Below, one piece after another: positions 20,701 through 26,592 of a stretch of 64,000 nucleotides of DNA. Source of the DNA: CBDDBX01 sp965225955 (GTDB lineage: Bacteria; Acidobacteriota; Aminicenantia; UBA2199). The notes below the pieces were generated by a model, which was given only the letters and a program-made list of their open reading frames with translations, was not told the origin of the DNA and ran no database searches. Position 1 is the stretch's first letter. Each line of letters opens with the position of its first letter. The stretch covers positions 44,729 through 108,728 of the forward strand of contig CBDDBX010000041.1 of NCBI GenBank assembly GCA_965225955.1, written 5' to 3'. Made by a program: the position numbers and the translations under genes.

Positions 20701-21431
20701 ATCCAATGGGGGAAAAAATCATTTTTGAGGATAAAAGAGCTCTGAAATTGTTTATTGGACTTATGACTGGACTTGATAGTATGAGAAAAAATAATCCGGA
20801 AGATAAACAGTTAATTCAATTTGCGGCTATGGTTAACCAATTACAAAGTTCAGAAGTGATTTTTAGAATTAGAAAAAGACGTTTAGTAGCTTGGTCTGGT
20901 ACTTCATCTGAAGAAAATATGTATAAAGCAAGAGGTGGTCTTACAAGTGCTTCTGAATTTGAATATAATGGTGAAACTGTAAGGGGAATTAATGTTGATG
21001 TGTTTTTAGGGCATACGATGTTTTCAGAAGAGGGTAGACTAGTTCATGAATTGGTACATGCTTACCAATTTTTAACAGGTAAATTAGGGTTTCATAGAAG
21101 AAAAGGTGAGAATAATTGGCGACCTTCTTACTATGATATCACTGATGAGGTTGAAGCATTCAAAATGCAGATAAAATTCTCTACCGCTAGGGACATGAAA
21201 CAATCTGACAATCTTCTTAAAGAAATTGATGGAGCAGGAACTGTTAGAGATGCGGCAGATATTCTGAAATCTTCAATATCTAGTTATTCGGATCTTTATG
21301 ATAAAGGTGTTAGTAGTAAATCTGCGAGTCCAAATGAAAAAGGTAAATCTATAGATAATGGCCGTAGAATGATAATTTATAAGAAAATTAAAGATATTAT
21401 TGAGTATTTTCGAATAAGCCAGCAACAATAG
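8763..21431 (+). CDS. giant secreted RHS/YD-repeat polymorphic toxin with metallopeptidase-like C-terminus
   Basis: The 4222-residue protein starts with a signal peptide (residues ~1-27). In order: an SbsA-type Ig-like domain (~30-128), several Ig-like/glucodextranase-type repeats with D-x-T-x-P starts (~250-590), more Ig-like and carboxypeptidase-like domains to ~2050, a choice-of-propeller region of LVIVD type (~2110-2490), a DUF6531 module (LRSRGLDFAFTRTYRS, ~2695), YD repeats (~2790-3860), and the RHS core ending DPLG...DPMG near 3983. The last ~240 residues differ: HELVHAYQF (H4095, E4096, H4099) and DEVEAF (~4128) form a zincin active site, so this is the toxin tip. The tip is more AT-rich than the core, a sign of cassette exchange. 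The start may instead be ATG 8775 or 8778. Confidence 0.88.
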   Translation: MRDIMMLKRVVLFISMLGLLMGASLWADDFYVTEEISLPTGICVHFNKKVNMSTITPSSLYILGKEGNIERNVKLKRFGRGKKIYITFKDKFFVPVKPFILVLTPDIKSTEGQSLKDGLIMGRHFKTGVGCSFKDQISNSPRIVISKGAAWWIPWRWFPCWYPPEINITGIDAGGTHDSGTTAVVNLSDPNNDIVWGYSFIDFKPYTPGTPVTENGNHWLLTFAADKTLRGAVDFRNFKIEESSPPAIVSIDPSEDQLVKHTSFTIRGVVNNCAEVLVNGDKATLNGDNFIHNMSLTEGKNLISVEAKSPQGSDKASVTVTLDSTAPVVTLNSPAADYISGQSTVDIMGVVEDAMPGRVELHIGSEVTEGTLAGRYFRFNNASFSTEGTSGYKVVAYDKAGNRGEVNGTVTLDTTVPTVTINAPQTGFMTRQSGVVVRGSVNDNSVSKVSLNGRTLTLDNGEFLTTCNLTEGQNRLEVAAIDAAGNRGTKETIVTLDTRAPNLVVYTPQEGYSRTSTVTVSGSVDDPHFASLKVNGTSVTPQGKSFSLTGVNLEPGDNSIEVVATDSMGNRAVRTINLNFDGGSPEIVSTSPENSNAGVPVTDTVKVVISEEVDPVTVTPASLNLTDSTGNAVNAKFSVDGKNIELRPSEALKSAEKFTLNITQGIKDRAGNPLKAGRSIEFTTVDSSAPEAPVLGALPEKTFNNSVVVTGSAEAGTTIKVNGGQSTAETVVADSGKFTVEVELVTGKVNRLEATATDEQGNESAPTEALIRQDDSIFSVFDAELSGDTITVNFSASADISTLTADSIKIITPSGSETFTASAGVEENSVAIKASGNLEGMVVNLKVLTTVKDSASRSLSSEFTKTFNGAGGDNIVTGEVYDDVTGLLMEQAVVTPVRVNGSAPGTPTPTALSSKRGEFALTLSGGTAVLRIDKAGYLIAYRTVATAAGFGSCAFDTRLIADRGSESDIDSNGGTVKAGDSMVIVPGGAVNDSRKIRLSERGDQSLIARLPYGWSPAGAVDFIYSGDKITAKAVMRVPNRFSITDPSLLMLARYDETTFAWYAESMVSVSENGLEASVDKSGAYVFLIKDTAPVEVPVQEMGTALKGTAAPSMASAPQATLVFDPELIYPGTSSAGTLLLTTTERVPSGIGVTASISEEHELLSGTKTVPVPYKSDMIAYSYGNSQQKVVFPVSPDTSIKITELKLGEITTAITLYSPGDGGVVVGSEGGTVTGNGGVEVVIPKDALNVPVAVRIDKIESLNAVTAPQGFEITGGVNLALSGAVLAHSAELKLPLESSVLQGITAEDQLFIVRAEKSGDIAFLQLVTKAVKSSNGVASADAADLTVPLDGVRKGGTILFLRALGEMGYVKGVVTDKGTPLEGGLVSLDSHGIKSVSKSAGAYVNLATIGNSGAEALNVKSYDKGSAAVNLPSKDGIVNLNIDIQLTPPEISSMSPASGSAGVDESAVVEIIFSEPVDPVSLSSNNFYLVEGIKKLSGRINLDDTGLRATWTPKEAYGSDKEIAVVLSTGIRDMNGNNLQNPWNGNFRTVDRTPPEADPTKIAIGIPDDSGTSTVSGSAGAVDPGTVIAIYNPRTQETITVTAGSDGSFSGTIAATLNDRLLVTIKDPSGNVTEIGSLPFVSEDGKTAVLDESGGEFTTPEGMKIVLEPGTIDGPAKVTVEKLAAPAGETPDFLSMKGGLKVSFRGNLPKKMFKVSVPAPVSPPPGERYFLLQERELLGKPAYMLIDSASIKGDKLENNGNVLQDFGGTADVGAPIASSTSSGQRGVTELPENVVEYAFVPQTPGMPVNNDGTISNRTHNPFDPKRSWSGGYWLSAYNETLVALARCQITNPGAAAVADTVYVLGGNEYSFIPVRVRNDFTITVVDEDTGEELFKKSSDALSGPGVFNFGSFSNDKTAPTVEAVSGGLLSRLISVKPGEPKSGKLTVTVDKADDEHQLVNVKVVADAETALEANGKEPGVVRLYNGDTVKEVDANSDGSFSIDIQAKITDKLLLTVERGNVELKPQMILKFSEPLDSEWDEKNLPVKLYLKSKEDQDVRLKMDYAGSSNSVIITPVAALKEDESYTLDFTELKDLSGNKFKAKYNLRTRKSAKIYLGTEMKKIQATALNGTYLYVADSTLDETVSPAKYRNQLYVMDMSNPVEPKKIGEPIYVGGGPIKDMAFYGDKNNRKLVVVGGGNSSYGYLRLYDLTDPKKPVFTPGNSAIVSSGTIGGKHHEGYPLKVEVLGHHAYIPVLSSGMVVVKLDGERPEKIGFYYDDGIIDLKVYNHRGKDEEGNPVEKVMAVIANSYWGLRIVDVSQAGMLDGFEEKFTVGQLLAEKDPSLPERRLSIDSIEVATDYPVDLNENGKIEEDKGEKLNIVIFNSSRFQKLFVADITKPDKPYVLGSIELNENNEDTHVNNLTLDAEKQLLYAQGFDKGILGFNMSFKGRNFNYTREEKVVFEIDTGESANRGLLVDKELNLVYTGKPDKGLHVVRTGKPTVMFVKKDGDDYIEVERIAPDGTLKEDNPGDMPHKIYVMAILPGKVAEKVVAEVRSLTAEGANVIPFKKDDLRTFHDEIELKRVSDDPLSAKYKMFISDPVTVTRNTWDKSEGKRLLSGDIIECRLGKKFYQYLEDVHADYVYLSEEDCMESGDRKPAVRSDLSDRRDNFITSASVSTEYANSPANNPSVDGGVILHSGEAVEGMTDLRLRSRGLDFAFTRTYRSQVDYNGPLGRGWDHVYNSRLIQLMSGDIILFDGTGRRERFNNSGGSVYISPKGQCAVLKGRDNGYVLDRGDGTLEYYSLQGKLGKLVDKSGNKMFFFYNPDGQLEEVVDPMGRSVYFEYFPYPDENDPLKDLKSGRLKSVTGLGKEVVFDYNGDGDLARVDQYGRTHRYEYGGMYDGKRLLNGYIAPKGNRLRQITYGSAGAVTQQVLNGVTFRYSHGLNATVTDGNNNTVQYKHDDVKNGVMTEKTEAGYTTTFEYDGYNRLTKNEFPEGNGKIFAYLDRSSIVKSVSDYPDADRMADAKVTTYNYDGFTKKLKDVSNSNGYSKSYEYNSKGQLVKERDSNNMVKTMTYSPETAAGGTSINGALNGETGGFLSSSTTSYGEGPGTTTTYTTDQLGNVTGSSANGMNSGVTYNKYDEVISETTSAGGQSVVKNYDRDANGNVTKSMVEGGSISRTTTYTYNNNDIITGTTDDTGTTTYGYDSNANVTSVASPLVSATFGYDSRNLVSGVTNGANSFGFGYDGNYNPITSTNPRGKATTYQYNGFDEMKSVADPLGNSTLIQREEFGNLQTIKRTNSASQMIHESVRRYDPAGRLNNYTVKNPAGEDIEYSINYDDNTRTVTVTDPMGRTSTVEKDTRGRVVKETDFAGNVIEYTYDNRNNLTKKVETITGDKTYTTNYSYDSFNRLISEQNPEGNTAYFTYDAMGNLTGSVDFEGNSVSHDYDSKGRKIKTTRHLENGSINTDYGYYENGKLKTITDNKGRVTTYSYDDQQRLVSVRYHDGATKSYTYDPNGNVKTETKRDGTVITNSYDDADRLSGRSINLSGATGGTTSESYTYDGMNRIKTASNGDSTISRSYDAVGRLISETQNGKTVQFGYNKLNGVSSLTYPNGRVLTRTFDNLNRLKDIKDGGSLIAELIYKGKFGRYASKKYGNGDNVGYTYDNGRRMTDKIVTNSAGTVVNNYTYTYNNAGMRTSLIRKHEGNATDRFGYDKAYRLTSLVKSEGTDKEVSYKVKLGAVDNILELTTKKGDDTQKQIAEANGMNQYTQFGDWGYSYDQNGNVTTKGTQRFTYNYRNALIGYSDQNTSASYKFDVFGRRIAKITGGTTTNYYYAGNQVIEEYTGDALSKQYVYGNGIDEVFNLKIMSGDKAGTYYYHTDGIGSITAITDSNGDIVERVKYGIYGIPTVYDKDGNEIAESTIGNTYMFQGRRFDRESNTYHYRARSYDPTTGSFIQPDPLGYVDSMNLYQGMLLNPQNFVDPMGEKIIFEDKRALKLFIGLMTGLDSMRKNNPEDKQLIQFAAMVNQLQSSEVIFRIRKRRLVAWSGTSSEENMYKARGGLTSASEFEYNGETVRGINVDVFLGHTMFSEEGRLVHELVHAYQFLTGKLGFHRRKGENNWRPSYYDITDEVEAFKMQIKFSTARDMKQSDNLLKEIDGAGTVRDAADILKSSISSYSDLYDKGVSSKSASPNEKGKSIDNGRRMIIYKKIKDIIEYFRISQQQ

Positions 21432-21444
21432 TTTGGAGAATAAA

Positions 21445-22515
21445 ATGAAAGCTAAAATAACACTATTAATATTTATTATAATAACTATGTACTCGTATGC
21501 TGGTGTACCTTCCAAATTGCATCCATTTCGAGTAAATGAAAAATTTGGATATATAAATTCAGAAGGAGCTATAATAATTACTCCTCAATTTGATAATGCT
21601 TCTGATTTTTGTGAAGGGCTGGCTAAAGTTAGAGTTAAAACATCGTTTAGATACATTGATTTGAAAGGTACTTTTATTAAAGGAAAGTATTTAAGTGGAG
21701 AAAGCTTTTCTGAAGGACTAGCACGAGTAAAAGTCAAAAATAATTTGTATCAATTTATTAATCGGGATGGAACAATCGTATTGCCACCTAAGAAACGCTA
21801 TTACTCAAATATCTTTGTAAATGGGTTTCTTATTGTGATTAATGAGAAGAAAAAAAAAAATATTATCAACAAATCAGGTATGCTAATGCTAAAAGATTGG
21901 TATGATGACTTGAAGAACTTTTGCAATGACATAATTCCTGTCAAGATGAATGGCAAATGGGGAGGAATGGGATTAGATGAGAAGATGATAATTCCTGCTC
22001 AATTCGATGGTATTTCAGAATTTTCTGAGCATTATGCTACGGTTAGAAACGAAAAGGGAGTAGCTTTTATTGATAGTAAAGGGAAGTTATTAAACAATAC
22101 ATTTTATGAAGATGCAAAATCATTCTCGGAAGGTTTAGCAGCAATAAAAATTGATGGTAAATGGGGCTATATTAATAAAAAGGGAGTAATTGTAGTGGAG
22201 CCTGCCTATTATTATGTTGCTAATTATAGTGAAGGACTTGCTGCAGTATGCCCTTTTTCAGAAATACAATTCTTCGGTTTTATTGATAAATCTGGAAAAA
22301 TGATTATAAATTCTTTGTTTGAAGAAAGTGGTGTGTTTAAGGAAAATATATGTAAGATTTTAGTTATTAAAGGACAAGTTGGAGTGCCTAGGTCGGAATG
22401 GTGCTATATTAATAAAGCAGGTAAGATTATCTGGGAATCTAAGTATAAAGCATGTAGAATTTCAGAAAAAGAGCTTGTAATTATTAAAGAAGAATTAGGT
22501 GTTATTCCAAAATAA
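21445..22515 (+). CDS. secreted WG-repeat protein, likely immunity to the metallopeptidase toxin
   Basis: The product has a signal peptide (MKAKITLLIFIIITMYSYAG) and about seven WG-type repeats (FGYINSEGAIIITPQFD, KWGYINKKGVIVVEPAY, SEGLA motifs) spanning the rest. WG repeats fold as small beta units that often bind partners. The ATG at 21445 has GGAG six bases upstream; a TTG at 21433 lies within that site. It begins 13 bases after the RHS stop, the normal place of an immunity gene, and shares the AT-rich composition of the toxin tip. Export implies that protection is needed in the periplasm. The immunity role is inferred from position, not from a known family. Confidence 0.7.
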   Translation: MKAKITLLIFIIITMYSYAGVPSKLHPFRVNEKFGYINSEGAIIITPQFDNASDFCEGLAKVRVKTSFRYIDLKGTFIKGKYLSGESFSEGLARVKVKNNLYQFINRDGTIVLPPKKRYYSNIFVNGFLIVINEKKKKNIINKSGMLMLKDWYDDLKNFCNDIIPVKMNGKWGGMGLDEKMIIPAQFDGISEFSEHYATVRNEKGVAFIDSKGKLLNNTFYEDAKSFSEGLAAIKIDGKWGYINKKGVIVVEPAYYYVANYSEGLAAVCPFSEIQFFGFIDKSGKMIINSLFEESGVFKENICKILVIKGQVGVPRSEWCYINKAGKIIWESKYKACRISEKELVIIKEELGVIPK

Positions 22516-22565
22516 AATTCATTGTATGAGGCTTGATAAGAATAATTATGATTTCTAGCTAAAAG

Positions 22566-22745
22566 CCTATAGCTCTTTGACTTTCTTATGTAAATGTTGG
22601 TGATGTTGATTCTGTAGTGTGCAGAGTAATCAGAACTAAAGCAGAATCTTCATCTTAAAGCGTGCTGTTTAATTAAGTTAGTATTATAAGGTGACAAGCT
22701 GACGCTTGCTCCCATCTCGCCTATATTTTCATCCTTCGGCAATCC
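22566..22745 (+). repeat. RHS cassette boundary repeat, copy 1
   Basis: About 150 bp (from CTCTTTGACTTTC through GGTTGATTCTGTAGTGTGCAG-like sequence to AAGGTGACAAGCTG) closely match 26407-26555, at roughly 80% by eye. In both places the repeat runs straight into a 5'-truncated RHS tip. It separates the WG-repeat gene from the first displaced tip and has no ORF of its own. Confidence 0.75.
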
Positions 22746-25378
22746 CTTCGATGCCTTTGGAATCAGAACTCAGGGATGCTCAGGATTCAGTGGCGAGAGG
22801 TCAGGTTATTGAGGAGATTGATACTGAAGGTAATAAGGTTGAGTACACTTATGATGACAATAACAATGTTGAGAAGAAGATTGAGACTTTAAAACCTGAC
22901 AACAAAACATATACAACTACTTATAAGTATGATGCTCTGAACCGGTTGAAATCTGAAACCAATCCTGAAGGTAATACTGCTGAGTTTACTTATAACACTC
23001 TTGGACAGATGACCGGGATGGTTGATTTTGCAGGTAATACTGTTTCACATGACTATGATCCTGCTACAGGCTGGAAGAGAAGTACTACAAAGGGTAGTAT
23101 CAAAACAAGTTTTACCTATTATGCTAATGGTAAATTAAAGACTATTGCAGATCACTTCGGCCAGATTACAAGTTATGCTTATGATGATCAGTGGCGTCTT
23201 GATACAGTTACCTATCCTGACAGTACAACTAAGAAGTACAGTTACGATGTTGCTGGTAATGTTAAAACCGAAACTCAGCGTGATGGTACAGTAATTACCA
23301 ATACATATGATGATGCGAACCGTCTGGAAAGCAGACAGATTGCTCTTTCTGGTGTTGCTGGTGGAGTAACCTCAGAAACTTATAAGTATGATGCGATGAA
23401 CCGTATTGTTGAGGCTATTAATGGTGATGCAACTGTTAAGCGTGGTTATGACAAAATCGGTCGCCTTGAGTATGAGACCCAGAATGGTAAGACAGTTCGT
23501 TTTGGATACAACGCAGTTAATAACCTTACAAAGATAACCTACTCAAATGGCAGAGTAATCAGCAGAAAGTTTGATGCCCTCAGTCGAATTGAGAAGGTAA
23601 TGGAAGGGAACACTGCAATTGCTGAGATGGAGTATGTAGGGAAAATGTCACGTTACCTATCAAAGAGTTATGGTAATGGAGACATGGTTAACTACCTCTA
23701 CGATCTTGGCAAACGAATGACAGGAAAGACTGCTACTAATGGTGGCAATACTGTCATAAACAACTACACATACAGCTACAATGCCGGAGGCATGAAAACA
23801 GCTGAAATAAGAAACCATGCCGGTGGTGCTAAGACTGCTTATGAATATGATAATGTTTATCGTTTAACAAAAATTGTTAAAGATAAAGATACTGTCAATG
23901 AAACATCAATCAGTGTGAAGCTTGACGAGGTAGACAACATTCTATCTATGACCACTAAGAAAGGTGCTGATATTACTAAAACAGAAGCTGTCGTGTCAGA
24001 CAGTAAATTGCACCAGTATTCCTCTTTTGGCGATTGGGGGATCTCTTATGATCAGAAGGGTAATATGGTACGTAAAGCTACGCAGCAGTTTGAGTATGAT
24101 TACAAAAACAATCTGATTGGCTATAAAGATCAGGGGATTACTGCTTCTTATAAGTTTGATGTGTTTGGTCGTAGAGTAGAGAAAGACGTTAATGGCACTG
24201 TAACTAAATATGTCTATGCTGGTGAGCAAGTTCTGGAAGAGTTTGATGGAAATACTCTGGCTAAGCAGTTTATTTATGGAAGCGGTATCGACGAAGTGTT
24301 CAATGTAAAAATACTGACTGGAAATAAAGCAGGAGACTACTACTATCACACTGACGGCATCGGTTCTGTAACTGCAGTAACTAATTCAACAGGAGAGATT
24401 GTTGAGAGAGTTAAGTATGGAATATTTGGAGTTCCTATAATTCTTGATAAGGATGGCAATGAAATCGCAGAATCTTTAATTGGCAATACTTATCTATTCC
24501 ATGGAAGGCGTTTTGATAAAGAGTCAAATACCTATCATTACAGACGCAGATCTTATGACCCAACAATGGGAAGATTTTTACAGGTTGATCCACTTGGATA
24601 TGTAGACTCCATGAATCTCTATCAGGCATTCAATATGAATGGAATCAACTATATTGACCCGATAGGTAAAGAATGGGGGCCAGCATCCGTTGATTTAAGA
24701 ACCAGAAGTAATCTTGAAAAGGCTGTAGGTCAGAAAAAAGCAGATCAGATGATGGAAACCTATGAACAGTCAAAAAGAGCTTGCACGTTGAACTTCTTTA
24801 TGTGGACTGATGGCGGCGATTTTGTAGCTCTTGGACAGAGTGCAACTGATTTTATAAAAAAACCAAGCTGGTCAAACCTTGGTTGGATGGGGGCAGATGC
24901 TGCTGGTGCTTTGCTTCCAATTGTTCCTGCTGCGACGAAAGTTAAAGCAGGTCTAAAAATGGCTGAAGGTGCTGGTGAATTAGTTAGTAAAGCTAAAAAT
25001 GCAGGATCAAAAGTAAAAGATGTCGCAAAAAAGACTGGCAGATTGATATATGACAAAACTAAAAAAGTATGGAAATCTCCTGCTGGTTTAGAATATGGTT
25101 TTGATCGCAGGCATAAAAATAAAATAAACCATGTGTTGGGACATATAACTTATAATCCCGATAAGCCAGTTCAAATACTTTTTGATACTTCAAAAGATAA
25201 AGTACTTGGATTGTTAGATGATGCTTGGAATAAAAGAGGTGCGCCAAAGACTGAAGGTGTATCAGATGTGTATGAAATAGATATGGGTAATAGAGTGGGA
25301 ACTCGTGGTGAGACAAAAATCCGAATTGTTGTAAAAAAAGATACATCTGAGGTAAGATCAGCTTATCCAATTCAATGA
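22706..25378 (+). CDS. displaced RHS tip with BECR/EndoU-like RNase toxin domain (no start signal)
   Basis: Homology to the giant RHS protein begins abruptly at about 22797 (its 18843) and runs through YD repeats and the core to DPLG...DPIG at ~24665. It lacks signal peptide, Ig domains and DUF6531. The TTG at 22706 has no Shine-Dalgarno, so the unit is probably silent until recombined onto the full-length gene. After the core come a pretoxin-like helical linker (WMGADAAGALLPIVPAATKV) and a C-terminal domain with RRHKNKINHVLGHI, VLGLLDDAWNKRG and KIRIVVKK...SAYP. This layout resembles the BECR-fold RNases (EndoU/Ntox types), which is a tentative assignment. An immunity candidate starts 10 bases downstream. 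Confidence 0.75.
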   Translation: MLPSRLYFHPSAIPSMPLESELRDAQDSVARGQVIEEIDTEGNKVEYTYDDNNNVEKKIETLKPDNKTYTTTYKYDALNRLKSETNPEGNTAEFTYNTLGQMTGMVDFAGNTVSHDYDPATGWKRSTTKGSIKTSFTYYANGKLKTIADHFGQITSYAYDDQWRLDTVTYPDSTTKKYSYDVAGNVKTETQRDGTVITNTYDDANRLESRQIALSGVAGGVTSETYKYDAMNRIVEAINGDATVKRGYDKIGRLEYETQNGKTVRFGYNAVNNLTKITYSNGRVISRKFDALSRIEKVMEGNTAIAEMEYVGKMSRYLSKSYGNGDMVNYLYDLGKRMTGKTATNGGNTVINNYTYSYNAGGMKTAEIRNHAGGAKTAYEYDNVYRLTKIVKDKDTVNETSISVKLDEVDNILSMTTKKGADITKTEAVVSDSKLHQYSSFGDWGISYDQKGNMVRKATQQFEYDYKNNLIGYKDQGITASYKFDVFGRRVEKDVNGTVTKYVYAGEQVLEEFDGNTLAKQFIYGSGIDEVFNVKILTGNKAGDYYYHTDGIGSVTAVTNSTGEIVERVKYGIFGVPIILDKDGNEIAESLIGNTYLFHGRRFDKESNTYHYRRRSYDPTMGRFLQVDPLGYVDSMNLYQAFNMNGINYIDPIGKEWGPASVDLRTRSNLEKAVGQKKADQMMETYEQSKRACTLNFFMWTDGGDFVALGQSATDFIKKPSWSNLGWMGADAAGALLPIVPAATKVKAGLKMAEGAGELVSKAKNAGSKVKDVAKKTGRLIYDKTKKVWKSPAGLEYGFDRRHKNKINHVLGHITYNPDKPVQILFDTSKDKVLGLLDDAWNKRGAPKTEGVSDVYEIDMGNRVGTRGETKIRIVVKKDTSEVRSAYPIQ

Positions 25379-25388
25379 GGAGTTTTTT

Positions 25389-25904
25389 ATGGCAAAAGAA
25401 AGTAAATTAATAGATATTCAGTTTTTGGATAAGCCAGACTACCATGCCGACTTGATAGTAAAGGTTGAGCGTAATTATTTTAAACAGGTTTGCGATTCTT
25501 ATTATTTTTGTATAGATGATGATGTCGCAGAAAGCATCGGTATTATGGAGTATGTGAGGAACAGTGAAAATAGCAAAGTAAAGGAAAAAGTTGTTTTACA
25601 ACTTTTGCTAAAATTCTGGATTAATAAAATAATTTATCTTGATGATGGTTCAGTATCGTATCTTCCAATAGATATCTCAGATCAATATACAGGATGTTTT
25701 AAAATTGAGAGATGTGGGTCTGAAATCATTATCTCTTATGGATTTACTCTTGTCTGTGGACATGTTTTCTATCCTCATGATCCTGGAAACTATTTTGATG
25801 ACATAGATAACTTTGAAGAAAATGATATATTTGGAAAACTAAAGAGCACAAAAGAGGAACTAATTGGAAATATTAATCAATTGATTAAGGAAATGGAGGT
25901 GTAG
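25389..25904 (+). CDS. putative immunity protein for the RNase-like toxin
   Basis: This 171-residue acidic, cytoplasmic-looking protein has no signal peptide or membrane segment. It starts 10 bases after the toxin stop with GAGGAG seven bases before the ATG. No family is recognised. Position, AT-rich composition and acidity fit an immunity protein that would block a cytoplasmic nuclease. Distinctive segments are a YFCIDDDVAESIG strand-turn region and a C-terminal helix ending QLIKEMEV. Confidence 0.6.
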   Translation: MAKESKLIDIQFLDKPDYHADLIVKVERNYFKQVCDSYYFCIDDDVAESIGIMEYVRNSENSKVKEKVVLQLLLKFWINKIIYLDDGSVSYLPIDISDQYTGCFKIERCGSEIIISYGFTLVCGHVFYPHDPGNYFDDIDNFEENDIFGKLKSTKEELIGNINQLIKEMEV

Positions 25905-25916
25905 GCTCATAATTAG

Positions 25917-26068
25917 TTCTACCCAATAGAAGAGTTTTGGGAAAACCTTTATAAAAAACTGATAAATTAACAAATATTCAAGCGGAAATCGTTAAAAAGA
26001 ATAAAATTAAGATTAGAAAAGCTGTTAAACAAATTCAAAAATATCATAGATATAATAATATGAGGTGA
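25917..26068 (+). pseudogene. degenerate toxin tail ahead of the DUF7710 gene
   Basis: No intact ORF is present, but two short frames join into one basic helical tail: FYPIEEFWENLYKK (about 25917-25956), then after a frameshift TDKLTNIQAEIV and KIRKAVKQIQKYH (25958-26068). The second frame stops four bases before the next ATG, as a toxin tail would. It is read as the remnant of a lost toxin whose immunity gene survived. The evidence is compositional and positional only. Confidence 0.35.
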
Positions 26069-26072
26069 AAAG

Positions 26073-26345
26073 ATGGAATATAAATGGATATGGATATTTA
26101 ACGGAGAGAATATGTTTCCAAGTGGTGTATTTGAAACTGAAGAAATGGCATTTGAATGGATTTCTAAAAATAAACTTAGTGGTATCTTAACTTGTTATCC
26201 ATTAAATATTGGTGTATATGATTGGGCAATAAAAGAAGAGTATTTTACTCCTAAGAAAGAACATCAGAAAACACCTGAGTTTATAAGTAAATTCTCTGCA
26301 GCAGCATTGAGACATTATCATATTGAAGATGGAGTTGCACGTTAA
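26073..26345 (+). CDS. DUF7710-family protein, orphan immunity candidate
   Basis: The 90-residue product has the pattern of DUF7710: WIWIFNGENMFPSGVF, AFEWISKNKLSGILTCYPLNIGVYDWAI, and a C-terminal HYHIEDG. Members of this family often sit beside polymorphic toxins. GAGGTG lies six bases before the ATG. There is no intact toxin directly upstream, only a degenerate tail, so it may be a retained immunity gene protecting against relatives. It is cytoplasmic by sequence. Confidence 0.65.
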   Translation: MEYKWIWIFNGENMFPSGVFETEEMAFEWISKNKLSGILTCYPLNIGVYDWAIKEEYFTPKKEHQKTPEFISKFSAAALRHYHIEDGVAR

Positions 26346-26402
26346 GATCATGTAGTTTTTGTGCTTTCAATAAAAGTGGCTTGGTTTTTAGTCAAGTCAC
26401 TT

Positions 26403-26590
26403 AAGAGTTCTTTGACTTTTTGTTAATTTGTTGGTGAGGTTGATTCTGTAGTGTGCAGAGCGATCAGAATTGAGGCAGAATCTTCACCTTAGATTGTGCT
26501 GTTCAATTAGGTCCGTATTATAAGGTGACAAGCTGTCGCTTGCTTCCATCTCCGCCATTAATCGCTGTTCGCAAGCTCACTGCTCATGCG
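26403..26590 (+). repeat. RHS cassette boundary repeat, copy 2
   Basis: This matches copy 1 at 22566 over about 150 bp (shared GGTTGATTCTGTAGTGTGCAG and ATTATAAGGTGACAAGCTG). Its end, 26520-26590, reappears inverted at about 34085-34140, including GTGAGCTTGCGAACA. It immediately precedes the second displaced RHS tip. Confidence 0.75.
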
Positions 26591-26592
26591 GA

